Made by a program: the position numbers and the translations under genes. This document shows, in pieces, positions 35,655 through 47,611 of a stretch of 64,000 nucleotides of DNA; position 1 is the stretch's first letter, and the number at the start of each line of letters is the position of its first letter. This DNA is from Impatiens glandulifera. Lineage: Eukaryota; Streptophyta; Magnoliopsida; Ericales; Balsaminaceae. The notes under the pieces were generated by a model. That model searched no databases, had not been told where the DNA came from, and saw only the letters and a list, made by a program, of their open reading frames with translations. The DNA is taken from positions 81,867,718 through 81,931,717 of the forward strand of contig NC_061862.1 of NCBI RefSeq assembly GCF_907164915.1. The letters are read 5' to 3'.

Positions 35655-36269
35655 ACATGTGTTGGTTGAATTTGTTACTGAATATTTGAATAGTTTGCAT
35701 TCTTGAATTTGTTAATGTTATATTTGATTTCAGTTTTCTCTTTTTTGTTCTTAGAATTGTGTTTTTTTAAAACACCCGCCTTATATTAAACTAAATCTTG
35801 AAACATGAAGAAATAATGTATAACTTAAGTATAAATTTTTATTCATTTATTAATACATAGCAATCTATGTAACTTAATCGTCCCTAATGTGATAAATAAT
35901 TAAAATGTTTTTAAACAACTGTCAAAATAATATTTCTAACACAATTGTCAAAATAATAATGTGAAGCAATCTTCGCTTTCTGATTGATTGATTGATTTAT
36001 TAATATTAATTCATAATAATTTTAGTAATTTAATTATTAAAATGAAATATTTTTTTATTCAAGTCACCTCACCGCCACCTAACACCTGCAACCTTTTCAT
36101 TAAATGCTGCATGGCAGCAAGGCATGCTGCTAAGCTAGACAAAGTTTGTACTGTTTTCTCTCTCACCTGTACGACCATTTCTTCGCCGGAGTGATACTCC
36201 ATTGTCTACCATCGACCTCTCCTTCGCCGGAGACTTCATTATAATATCAATCCATCTTCCTAAATTAAA
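35655..36269. other. Spacer with the BRCT 3' region and transposase leader
   Basis: AT-rich 3' sequence, then a C-rich stretch from about 36060 (GTCACCTCACCGCCACCTAA, TTCTCTCTCACCTG) that probably forms the 5' UTR of the transposase gene. No other gene is visible. Confidence 0.5.
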
Positions 36270-39022
36270 ATGGTATGTTCTTGAAGGTCATCTATACCTT
36301 CTTTACTTTTCGTCCCAACCTTTTTTATGTTTTTTGAATACTCGACATGAAATGTTCTGTTCTGGTTGATTATCAGGAAGGAACACATATGAGCGAGAAT
36401 GATATGAACGAGAATGATATTAATGATTTAAGGTAACATGGTTTAACTTTTCTAATTTTTTTCGTGCATATGTAAGCGAAGATCTCTTCACTAGGAGCTT
36501 TTTTGATAATATCTTATAAAGCGAAACTCTATTCGCCTAATATTACAATGTTATTAATGTTGAAGTGAAGCGCTCTTCGCTTATATTGTCTTCATTTTAC
36601 AATAATCTACAAGTTTTGGTTAGTTGAACCTTTATTTTCCACGTGTTCAAATTGAACAGCGAATCTGCTACTTGTCGTCGTCAATTGAATTTCGATGGAA
36701 ACGGCCAACCTTTGGAGGACATCGAAGCCAACTTAATTCCACATTTAGGTAGGGAATTTGAGAGTGAAGAAGAAGGCTACGTATTCTACTTAGCATACGC
36801 TAAACTAATAGGATTTGGTATAAGGCGCAGTTCAAAACATGTAGACAACGATGGTAAAATACTGGATAGAGTTTTTTGTTGTAGTGCACAGTGTGAACGG
36901 GGAAAAGACAAACGTGATGTCTATGTGAGACGTAGCCGTTCTGTGACGAGGTTCGGTTGTGAAGCGAAATTGAGGATAAAGAGGTCAGACAATGGAAAGT
37001 TCCAAGTGGTAAATTTTATTAGTGATCATAGTCATCCTCTTGCAAGTCCAAAGAAAACTCACCTGTATAGATGCCATAGGAATATTTCTACAGTTGCAGG
37101 CTTACATATCGAGATGGCCACTAACGTGGGAATTCCTCCTAAGTCATCACATGCTCTAATGTCTAAACAAATCGGTGGAAGGGAGAATCTAGGTTTTCTT
37201 CCTGAGGATTACAAAAATTACCTGCGCACGAAAAGAACCAGAGAGTGTAATTTTGGGGAAACTGGGGGTGTATTAGAGTATTTGCAGAAAAACAATCCAG
37301 TGATCCTGGTTTTTATAATGCTTTTCAACTTGATGCGGACGATTTGATAACGGATATTTTTTGGTGTGATTCCAACATGCGGTCCGATTATTCATACTTC
37401 GGAGACGTTGTCAGTTTTGACACCACATACAAGAAGAAGAATGAAGGTCGTCCAGTTGCGCTTTTTGTAGGTGTCAATCATCACAAACAATCAATCATTT
37501 TTGGAGCAGCTCTATTATACGATGAAACTGCGATGACTTTTGATTGGTTGTTTGAGACTTTCACCAAAGCTATGCGTGGGAAAAAACCAAAAACCATTCT
37601 TACAGATCAAGACGCGACCATGGCTAAGGCCTTGGCGTCTACATGGCCCGAAACAAATCATCGTCTCTGTATTTGGCACATATTTCAAAATGCAGCCATA
37701 CATCTTAGCTCCGTGTTCCATAATTACAGAGAATTTTCTAAGGATTTTTCTTCTTGTATATATGATTTTGAAGAAGAGATAGAGTTTGTTGAAGCTTGGA
37801 ATCAAATGTTGACAAACTACGGGCTTGAAAACAACGATTGGTTGAAACGCATGTTTAGCATTAGGCGAAAGTGGGCATTAGTCTATGGACGACAAATGTT
37901 TTGTGCTGATATGACGACAACACAAAGAAGTGAGAGTATGAACAGTTTGTTGAAAAGGTACTGCTCCTACAAACACAAGTTTTTAGAATTTTTCAAACAC
38001 TTTGAAAGACTAATCGATGAAAGAAGATATGATGTGTTGAAGGCTGATTTCAAATCAATTACCAGTCAACCAAGTCTTAACTATCCAGTTTTGATCTTAA
38101 AGGATGCCTGCAAAGTTTACACCCCAGAGGTATTTAAGTGATTTGAACAACAATGGTTTTTGTCGCATGATTGTGGTGTAGAAATGTTAGAGGATGTCGA
38201 CACACACAGAAAATATAAGGTAACACCCCACACTAGGAGATGCTCTCATACAGTTACAGTTCATAAGAATGATGATAAAAATATCGAGTGTAGCTGCTGT
38301 AAATTTGAATTTAGAGGGATTTTGTGTGCTCACATCCTAAAGATTTTCACAATGATTGACGTGTTGAAGATTCCTCCGGCGTTGATATTGAAGAGGTGGA
38401 CAAGAACAGTCAAAGATGGAATATTTGGAACTGATCCCATCGTGGACAGTAGTAATGTTGATCCGAGTGAGCTTCATAACATAAGATACAGAGATTTGTA
38501 TGGCTTGTCCATGCATTTATTTACCAAGGCAGCCGAAAGAGATGACACTTATAAGCATGTCAAAGAAATTATGCTTAGCCAGTGTACGTTTGTGGATAAA
38601 AAATTACAGGAGAGTATAAATATGCAAACTCCACCAACCGGTGTATCATGTTCTGCCGAGGGTGCCCCTGTTCAAGCGAAAGGAATCAAAACTAAGAAGC
38701 CAACAAAGTCTGGTAAGAGAAGGAAAGGTGGACTGGAGAAGAACTCAAGAAAAAGAAAATCAACAAGAATAACTAGCGAATCACAGATTCTGGTATGAAT
38801 TTGTTGACTTACCTTCTTTACTAATAATTGGGTTATTAATATTCATTTAATAACATACTTTTAAATAAATTTGATATACCTTTCCAGCCATCAATTGCAA
38901 TGCCAACGACCACTCCTCAGTTCTCAACTCCTCAACAATGGGACGAAAGTTTCAGCATGGACGCCAATACTCCGTTCACTGTTCTTTTGTCATCTCAACT
39001 ATTGAATTCCAGTTTCATGTGA
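36270..39022 (+). CDS. FAR1-type Mutator-like transposase (one frameshift, one stop)
   Basis: Exons: 36270-36272 (ATG only), 36377-36432, 36660-38792, 38888-39022. Order of domains: FAR1 DNA-binding zinc domain (EFESEEEGYVFYLAYAKLIG, FCCSAQCERGKDKRD, ISDHSHPL); MULE DDE transposase with first D in VVSFDTTYKKK, second D in ILTDQDATMAKAL and E in TQRSESMNSLL; SWIM zinc finger CSCCKFEFRGILCAHIL; a basic tail (KSGKRRKGGLEKNSRKRKS) and a final short exon. It would bind and move the element's ends in the nucleus. Two breaks: the frame shifts by one at an A run near 37280-37286, and an in-frame TGA sits at 38139-38141 before FEQQWFLSHDCG. Otherwise all catalytic residues are kept, so decay is recent or the breaks are read or assembly artefacts. 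Confidence 0.9.
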
Positions 39023-39269
39023 AATCCGAAATTTATTTGTATGTATATTTGATTTGAAACCGAGAAGAAGGTAGAATGTATGCATGCGATGTTTTATGTA
39101 ATAACAAATGAGTGACAACACTAATTAATTTCTAAAAATCCAAATACCTAAATCAATCGAATATTTATTCGCCCCCAGTCGACTCCTATTAAGTATCCTT
39201 TTAATTAAAATTTCAGAATTTAAAACCTAAAACTGAAGCGAATATGTATTCGCTTCAATGAAAACAAGT
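39023..39269. other. 3' flank of the transposase gene
   Basis: Non-coding, with the first ATTTATTCGCC motif at about 39165 and GCGAATATGTATTCGC near 39238. No gene is seen. Confidence 0.5.
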
Positions 39270-40025
39270 ATATGAGGCGAATATTTATTCTCTTCATATT
39301 TCTTTGCTTGAAATTGATATTTTTGTACTATTTGGTATTCACATGTCAGGGTAAGTGTAATGACAGGACAATTAATCCGGCTTCTCATGGGTGGGGTGGG
39401 GGTTTTACATGAACAATAATTTGAGGCGAATATTTATTCGCTTCAATAAAAAGTAGTATTTGAGGCTATTATTTATTCTCTTCATATTTCTTTGCTTGAA
39501 ATTGATATTTTTGTACTATTTGGTATTCACATGTCAGGGTAAGTGTAATGACAGGACAATTAATCCGGTTTCTCATGGGTGGGGTGGGGGTTTTACATGA
39601 ACAATAATTTGAGGCGAATATTTATTCGCTTCAATAAAAAGTAGTATTTGAGGCTATTATTTATTCTCTTCATATTTCTTTCATGAAATTGATATTTTTG
39701 TGGAATTTGGTATTTACCTGTTAGGGTAAGTGCAATGACATGACAATTAATCTGGCTTCTCATGGGTGGGGTGGGGGTTTTACATGAACAATAATTTGAG
39801 GCGAATATTTATTCGCTTCAATAAAAAGTAGTATTTGAGGCTATTATTTATTCTCTTCATATTTCTTTCATGAAATTGATATTTTTGTGGAATTTGGTAT
39901 TTACATGTTAGGGTAAGTGCAATGACATGACAAGTAATCCGGCTTCTCATGGGTTGGGTGGCGCTTCACATATAAATTTTAGCATAATTTTTTAAATAAA
40001 CAAAAAGTGTTTGAAGCGAATATTT
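39270..40025 (+). repeat. Internal tandem repeat, four ~189-bp units
   Basis: Each unit contains GCGAATATTTATTCGCTTC (first exact palindrome 39426-39441), ATTTATTCTCTTCATATTTC, AGGGTAAGTG.AATGACA and TCTCATGGGTGGGGTGGGGG followed by TTTTACATGAACAATAATTT. Units repeat at about 188-189 bp intervals and the last is degenerate. It separates the plus-strand gene pair from the minus-strand genes. Confidence 0.9.
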
Positions 40026-40308
40026 ATGCGCTTCATGTTTCTTTCACTTAAATTATTCGTTGAATACATAAATGAACAAGTATTTGAAAATCAAATTTCA
40101 TTAAAAACAATCTGCATATATACATGTTCACCATTGTCAAAATGTGAAGTAAAATTTTTTGAAAATTTAAATTACACAACATATTCAATATTGTACAAAT
40201 GTGAGTTAAAATTATATGAATAGTTTAATTACTCAATCTGTAGGCATACTAATGTCAACTAAAATTATTTGTAAAATTTAATTACACAATTTGTATACAT
40301 TTCCAAAT

Positions 40309-43300
40309 TCATTGACTCGTCCATTTAATGTAGGAATTGTAGACCTTGCTTCTGGCTTTGTTGAGCTCCGAGCCAATGACACGCCAACAATATCCCATCC
40401 TCAAGGTCTTTATTTGTTCACGTACATTTTTTTAACGCCAAAGCCAGTTTTCCAACCCTTCACCTCACCTTCATACGTCTCCATGTGTCTCATGCAAAAA
40501 ATGCTGCAGTCAGTGTAATTTTTGGAATCCTGCCATGACAATTTCAAACATATCTTTTCCAAACCGCCATACTTATCAGCAAGAACGGGGTCTACGTCGT
40601 TCATATATTGTTGAATGTAGTCATCCTGATACATCATTACAAACCACATGATGTAATCTATTTTAGTGCTACTAGAATTTAATCATTGAACTAGTTGAAA
40701 ATTTAATTGCAGTGTCATACCAAGATTTGTGCATTCTTATATCTTCTTTCGAAGGGCGATTGCATAGGTGTCTGCCTGTTGTCAATTACTTGAAATTGTC
40801 TTTTTATGAAGTTATAGCAAACCAAGTAGAAATGTCTGTCATCAATGATTGGGAAAAACAACTATGGATAGAATTAAAACAAATTAGATTTCAACTGAGT
40901 TTTATATGCTATTATAAGGTATCACAGAGAGAGATGTACTTACGAGGTCCACATCCAAGAGGTCCCTTTTCGAAATTTGGAAAGCCCGACCTTCACGACA
41001 GAACCTTTCATTGAATTGGTCTCGGTTAGTGATCCCACCTTCACGAAAAATCTGTTTACAGCAGTCTTTAGTCTCACAAGAATAACATAATTGATAAATA
41101 ACAGTGCTAGTACAACTTACGGTGAGCACGGTTGTGTAGAAAATCTTATTGTAACGACGTTTTACATTTTTCCTACACAGGTCGTGCAACATGTATGACC
41201 AAATGTCAATAATCATACTGTCTACCCAGGTTTGATCAGCCATTGTAAGCATGTCCCCGCGCGTCACGTGTAGACTTAGTTTGTCCCCAATAAATAACAT
41301 TTCACTACATGAAACCAGAAAAACATGTTTCAGAATGAGGTCCAACTTATATTTTTTATGAATAAGTAAGTATGTCCAGGAAACATTACCTTTGATCAAG
41401 TCCTGTAGCAAATATGAAACCCACAAAAATCTTCTGAATGTTTGTCATTTGTTTTACATCCCTAAACATTTTTATTGAAATATGGGGTTTTCAAAGCTGG
41501 AGGCAATTCCAATGCTTTAAGCCATTCTTTCATTTCCATTTGTGGACGAGAAGAGGTAGTTTGAAGTGGCGGTGGTAGACTGGAGATGCATTCTCCCGGT
41601 TCAATTTTTACTATCGCCAAAGAAGGGGAGTTGTTGTTGGTTTCGGTGTTGAGGACATCGGTTAACCAATCCGTTTTCAAATTCCGGGGGACTTTTCTGT
41701 AGACATTTAAGGCATTTGAAGGTCCGGCTTCTTCTGTTTTTGGGATAATTTGGGGAGGAGGCAAGGCTGGGGTTGTTGGAGTGCTGGTGTTCGTGTGGGT
41801 TTCTGTTTTGGGAGTAATGGGGTTGGCTTTGGGTTTGGCTTGTGCCATTGGAGGGGTTGGGGTTATGGTTAGAGTAATGGGGTTGGGTTTGGCTTGTGCC
41901 ATTGGAGGGGTTGGGGTTTTGATTGGAGGAATGGGGTTGGCTTTGGCTTGTGCCATTGGAGGGTCTTGGGTTGTGGTTAGAGTAATGGGGTTGGGTTTGG
42001 CTTGTGCCATTGGAGGGGTTGGGGTTTTGATTGGAGGAATGGGGTTGGCTTTGGCTTGTGCCATTGGAGGGTCTTGGGTTGTGGTTAGAGTAATGGGGTT
42101 GGGTTTGGCTTGTGCCATTGGAGGGGTTGGGGTTTTTATTGGAGAAATGGGGTTGGCTTTGGCTTATGCCATTGGAGGGTCTTGGGTTGTGGTTAGAGGA
42201 ATGGGGTTGGGTTTGGCTTGTGCCATTGGAGGGGTTGGGGTTGTGTTTAGAGGAATGAGGTTGGCTTTGGCTTGTGCCATTGGAGGGTCTTGGGTTGTGG
42301 TTAGAGGAATGGGGTTGGCTTTGGCTTGTGCCATTGGAGGGGTTGGGGTTGTGTTTAGAGGAATGGGGTTGGCTTTGGCTTGTGCCATTGGAGGGGTTGG
42401 GGCTGTGGTTTTGGTTTCTGTTTTGAGTGGAATGGGGTTCTTGTGGGATTGGGCCGTTGGTGTGAGGGTGGTTTGTGTGTTGTCTTGGTGTGAGGGAAGG
42501 GTGTTGGCTTTGGCTTGGTTGTTGGCGTTGATTTTTTTTGGATGTTGGGAGAAAGGGTGCTCTTGTTGGTTTGGGCTGTTGGATTGGTGTTGGCTTTTGT
42601 CTTTGTTTCGGTGGTGGGGGTTAATGTGTTCTTGTTTGCTGGGGCCGTTGGAGTGGTGTTGGCATGGATGTTGGGAGGAAGAATGTCTGCTTTCGCTTGG
42701 GTGGTGGTTTCTATGTTGGGGTTAGTGCCACTTCCTCTTGGCTGCTGATGTTTAGTTTTGTCCAAGCTCCGTTGTAACCCTTCCCTCAGGATTGAATGGG
42801 AGTTTAGTACAGTGGCCAATGGCTCAAAGGCAGACTGTACAAGTTCCATGGCGTTTATCTGGTGCATCTCATTCAGATATTTAGCCCCTTGTTCCAATTC
42901 GTTTGTAGCGGCCGCAACCTTCCTCAAACATGATGCCAGGTTTTGTGGAATTGGAGCCTGCTCAGTTTGATTGTCATCTCCAGTTTGTGGTGGTGTTGGC
43001 TCCACATTTTGTTGAATCGGTGGTTGCTCATTCGGAATGGCTATGCGAGCAACTACCCTACCATGTCCAAACCGCCCCTGTGCAGCCTCATACTCAACCC
43101 TTTCGTACATCTTCTTCTCGTCCCAGCATCCTAAAATAGGAAAACTCCTTGAGATCTGACTGTTTACCTTGAACTCAACCACACGGTCCAAGTAGCACAA
43201 CTGATACATTAGCATAAACAAATATATGTTACGTTCAAACTCATGAAAATTTTTGAAGGTACAACCTACAGCAAATAGATTTCTACACTCACCAAAAGAA

Positions 43301-44396
43301 ACGTTAATGGTCCATGGAAATAGGATGTCTTTTTTTCTTTCCACTTATAAACACTGTTGACTAGTCCGTCTAACGTGAACTTGCACCAGTTGTAGTCTTT
43401 GATTTTAGATACATCCTGGAGGGATTTCAGTACTTTGAATCTGTACATAAAAAAGGAGTGACTCAAGCCAGTTAAAATGACATTGAAGTTCTAAATGAAA
43501 TCACAGAATTAATGCTAGGTTCTTTGGGTATACCTACACTGTGGATTTTGGGATGTCCACAAAAAACTGGATACAACAAACACCACGAAGTCCATCTTGA
43601 AGTTACTGTCTCATGCTGTGTTCTGTAGAATTTTGTCAGGCATTTGGTAGGTTGAAGGACCTCCACTGTTCTCGAATCCCCATCTCCTTCTCCACGCCGT
43701 GAGATGGTCCTTGTACACATTGTCGTCCGTGTGATTTCCTAAACACTCTGTCACTACTAATTCCCCTCTGGGTATGTTCAATACACATTGAACATCCTCT
43801 TCATCAATCTGCATCTCCTCTCCACTGTGTAGGACGATGCTCCTCCTTCTGGGATTGAATAGACTCACAATGCACCGTGAGAATTGAAGTGGGCATTTTG
43901 ATATGCCAAGTGAAATAAGGGAACCAAATCCTATGTCCCTCACAGCCTGCTTCTGTTCTTCGGATAACCTGTTAATCAGGTTATGAAGGCCCGATGGAGA
44001 GGTTCTGCTCTTAAAATCAACATCTAGGTCACGATTCCTTCTTCTTTTCTTCTTAACCTGGTTCTCATTAATTGCTTCATTAGCCGCGTTGGCCAGAATA
44101 TCTAGTGGTGTCGTGGGCGTGCCTTATGCCTCGGGTTTTCTTTTCCTTTGTTGAACACTACATTAACATTACCAAATTCGATGACATCCATAATCCCAAA
44201 ATAGGCAAATTTGAACATTTTCTAACATTAGCGTAATTACCTTAGTGTGTTAACTTCCGTCGTGGATTCAGTATATGGAACTATTTGCATATCGGAATCC
44301 GGATTCTGAGATGATAGAGTCACATTTAGATTCAAACGAACTCAAATTAGAAAACGAAAAAGACCCACGCATGCAACCGTAAACACTTCTTACCAT
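40309..44396 (-). pseudogene. Ulp1-type (C48) SUMO-protease-like gene A, broken
   Basis: Minus-strand multi-exon gene. It starts with an ATG-only exon at 44394-44396 followed by GTAAG, then an exon at about 44240-44310 and the N-terminal domain (RDIGFGSLISLGISKCPLQF, IDEEDVQCVLNIPRGEL). Further exons carry LKSLQDVSKIKDYNWCKF, LCYLDRVVEF and PILGCWDE, then a proline-rich repeat region (41820-42400). The catalytic exons are GDKLSLHVTRGDMLTMAD (41121-41304), 40944-41051, 40721-40861 with the catalytic H codon at 40832-40834 (DDRHFYLVCYN) and D at 40791-40793, and 40426-40625 with C at 40506-40508 (YTDCSIFCMRHMETY). Stops at about 44124, 43611 and 42164, plus homopolymer frameshifts near 42535 and 41465, break it. 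The family removes SUMO-like modifiers; the catalytic triad is still visible. Confidence 0.85.
41836..42395 (-). repeat. 54-bp coding minisatellite, about 11 copies, in Ulp1-like gene A
   Basis: The unit encodes PPMAQAK(P/A)NPI(T/P)L.TT.. on the minus strand, 18 residues per copy. Plus-strand anchors (GGCTTGTGCCATTGGAGG) fall about every 54 bases. Two subtypes alternate, ending GGGTTGGGGTT or GGGTCTTGGGTT, which suggests expansion of a two-unit block. The seventh copy carries the CAA-to-TAA stop at 42164. Confidence 0.92.
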
Positions 44397-47281
44397 TTTG
44401 GCAGCAGCAGAAGATACTAACCGGAAGAGAAATGGATTCGTAGTCGAAAGGCCGGAGACGACAGCGCTAGGTCAATTAGTAGAATAACCTTGGTGTATGA
44501 CGGCCGGAGTCGAGCTTGAGATATTTTAGTTTCTTAAGTGCTCTATTAGTGTGAATGTATTTTCATGAGGCCGTATCGGTTTTTACAAACATGAATTAGG
44601 AGTTTTTCATGAACTTCATATGAGTCGAAACGATATTCGCTCATGGAATGTGACATGTAATTCTGCATTTTGAAAAGAAAGCATACTAGAATAAGCGATG
44701 ATGGATTCGTGTCGAATGCCGGATTGTACGAATATATGTTCGCTTAGGACATGTATAACTAGTGAATGTATTGAGAAAAATAAATTACAAAAGGTGAGCA
44801 ACTATTCGCTTCTCCATGCGGAAGAAGCGAAGAAATCTTCGATCAGCAAATCCAACAGATCTTATACAATCTAAAGGATTGACATTTGATTGGATGGTAG
44901 CAGTGGAAATGACCTTCCGTGGTCACAAAGCCTGAGACTATGTGACAGTTGAATTGACAGTACAAAAATGTTTTGACGCTTCATTTTATTTATTTAATTT
45001 ATAATTGAGATGTTAATTAAAATTAATTTATTTTTCTTTAAATCTAAATAACAATATAGATATTCTAATTTTACACGGATGTAATAAATATAATTTTTTT
45101 TATGTATGAATAATTTAATATTTCATATAATGTTAAGTATAGTAAATGGAATTTTTGATTTATGAGCGGAAGATTGAGCGTTTATTTTTATAAATTATTG
45201 GTTTATATAATAAAACACACCAAGATCAAACAGCACCTCTAATTTTTGTTTATACTTTTTGATTAACAATATATAAATTATGAATGATGTTTCCTGTCAA
45301 AAATACTGAAGACTGGTCCGATTCGATATTTAATGATTACTTGAAGATATGATATACCGTATAAAAACATTTCATTAAAGAAATAAAAAAAATTTGAAAT
45401 GTTAATTTAGGGATAAAATTTTTTAAATAGATTCGAACGAAGATTTATTCGCTGCGTGTCTTTTCCGCCAACATTCATTAGTAAATGGAAAATTAACTTC
45501 GATTATAATTCCGGTCTTCACATACATGCCTTTGTGTACTTACATCAGGGGTAAAAGGTCTTCTCATGTGAGGGTTGGGGGATTCACATGTACGTCAGCT
45601 TAGAATTCAATGAAGCGAAGATTTATTCGCTTCATATATGCCTCTCATAAATTACAATTTTCATTGAACACGAATATGTTTTCGCTGCTTTTCATTTTTA
45701 ATTAGTTGCATTCATATGTAAGAAATGTGAATATAAAATTAATGTTAATTTGGGCATTTACATACAAGGGTCAGTGTGTTTCCATGACAGGCATATGGTC
45801 TTCTTATGGTTGTGTTAGTGGGTTTACATGCAGGACATTTGAAAAATAATTAAGCGAACATTTATTCGCTTCCCACCGACACTCCGTACCAAAAGCATTT
45901 TTGGAAAAATCTAAACGTAAACCTATAGTATTTTATGAATTCCTTTAATGAATAATATTTTAAATGTAAATAATATTCGATATTATTTTGTTTATAAAGA
46001 AATAATATTATATTTAATATAAATTTATACTTATTTCCTAACATAATTTTATCTACATAAAAATAATACATTATTTAATATAATGTTAATTACATTTAGG
46101 AGAACACATAAATACTATTGTTACAATACTTTATCAATAATGAAATATAATTTATGTGATGTGACAAAAGGACTGCACACTGTTCCGATTTGATATATGA
46201 TCACGGACTAACTACTTTTTCTGAATCCATAGATATGAAATGATTTCTATATAGGGTTTTATACAAAAGCACACTTCTTGTTCAATAATTAAATATAATT
46301 TATTAATGATGTGACAAAACAAAGGACTGCTTACTGTTCCGGAAAAATATTTGAGCACGGGTAAATTAATTTTTCCTAATCAATAGATATTTATTAAAAA
46401 TTGATGTCGAAATTACTTAAACCATCCAGGTCGACATGAAAAATTTCGTGAGCATGAGCATTTCTGTTAAACATGCTCCTCATGAATTAAAATTTTCATC
46501 AAATAAGAAAGAAAAAATTTCAAGAAATTTAAGCGAATATTTGTTCGCTGCGTGTCATTTTTACTAAATTATTTTAATAATTAATAACCGGAAATATAAA
46601 ATTCATATAATTTGGTCTTCACATACACGGTTTAGTGTATTTCCATGACAGACAAGAGGGCTTGTCATGGTTGTCTTGGGGGGTGTACATGTGGGACAAG
46701 TAAAAAACGAATCAAGCGAAGAAATCTTCGCTTATGAACGACTCCCCGTAAATAATGATGTTTGAAAAAATATAAACATAAACATGAAGTTATTTTAGCT
46801 AAGATCTCTTCGCTCTTCGAATTAATTTTTTTAGCAGATACACGAAACCTCCAAATTCATGTTAATTTTGGTAATTTGTGGGATATTAAAATATTTTCAC
46901 GCTTCAATTGAATGTTTTCAATAAAATATATTTTAATTCTTATTTATCTTCAATATAATTGTCTTCATATAGCAATAATATTATATTGAATACAATTTTA
47001 TAATTATTTATTAAAATATTATTATGAAAATAGAAATAATTTATTATGTAATATAATGTTAATTACAATATTGAATTATTTTTTTTATTTCAAAAAATTA
47101 TTTCTAAACACATACCAAAAAAACTCTGCTATTGTTATTACTTTTTCGTTAATGAAATTACTTTTTCATGATGTGACCAAATGACTGCAAACTGTTCCGA
47201 TTTGATATTTGATCACGGGAAAATTACTTTTTTTAAATCAATAGATATAAAGATTTATTAAGAAAACAAATTTTCTGTTTG
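44397..47281. repeat. Repeat-rich spacer of the MULE
   Basis: Contains dispersed copies of the element's module: GCGAAGATTTATTCGC (45615-45630), GCGAACATTTATTCGC (45854-45869), GCGAATATTTGTTCGC near 46533, GCGAAGAAATCTTCGC near 46715. G-rich TTTACATG-type blocks lie at about 45557, 45803 and 46657. Diverged partial copies of the sequence before and at the start of the orphan gene lie at about 46158-46260 and 46301-46490. No intact gene is seen. Confidence 0.7.
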
Positions 47282-47320
47282 CTATAAATAGGGATTACAT
47301 AAACAATCTTCGTCGGCAGC
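47282..47320 (+). promoter_or_regulatory. TATA box and short leader of the orphan ORF
   Basis: GCTATAAATAGGG at about 47281 is a strong TATA box about 36 bases before the ATG. Confidence 0.6.
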
Positions 47321-47611
47321 ATGAAATATTTCGTGAGCATTGTTGTTGAGAGTGTGTGTTTTTTTCAGATAGTTTGTTGGGATGTATCATTTGGGAGATT
47401 CTATGTGATGGAAAACTTGTACAATGAAGATCAACTGGTGGAAAACATCTTCAGTTACTTCGAATTCTTCATACCTCAAGTAGAAACTACCGATCAAATG
47501 AAGATCATTCGTGTCCACTGCTTGTGGGAAGCGCCAACTGTGGGAGATTCCCTGGGATGGAAAACATCTCAAGAGATAACTCAACAGGTGTATGACCCCA
47601 GTTATGCGTGA
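47321..47611 (+). CDS. Unidentified small protein gene inside the MULE
   Basis: A 96-codon open frame. I do not recognise the family. As a single exon it starts with a hydrophobic MKYFVSIVVESVCFF that could be a signal peptide. Alternatively GTGAGC...TTTTTTTCAG just after the fourth codon looks like a very short intron (about 50 bases), giving MKYF joined to IVCWDVSFGRF in the same frame. The rest is acidic and aromatic (ENLYNEDQLVENIFSYFEFF, WEAPTVGDSLGW). A TATA box precedes it, and decayed relatives of its upstream region and first codons (GACATGAAAAATTTCGTGAG near 46431) lie just to the left. It may be an element-specific gene. Confidence 0.5.
   Translation: MKYFVSIVVESVCFFQIVCWDVSFGRFYVMENLYNEDQLVENIFSYFEFFIPQVETTDQMKIIRVHCLWEAPTVGDSLGWKTSQEITQQVYDPSYA

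Noticed and set aside
41781..42725. 314-codon plus-strand open frame (GLALACAIGGVGV-type repeats)
   Set aside because: It is the antisense of the 54-bp proline-repeat array in Ulp1-like gene A; no start context, no family, and the gene strand is clear.
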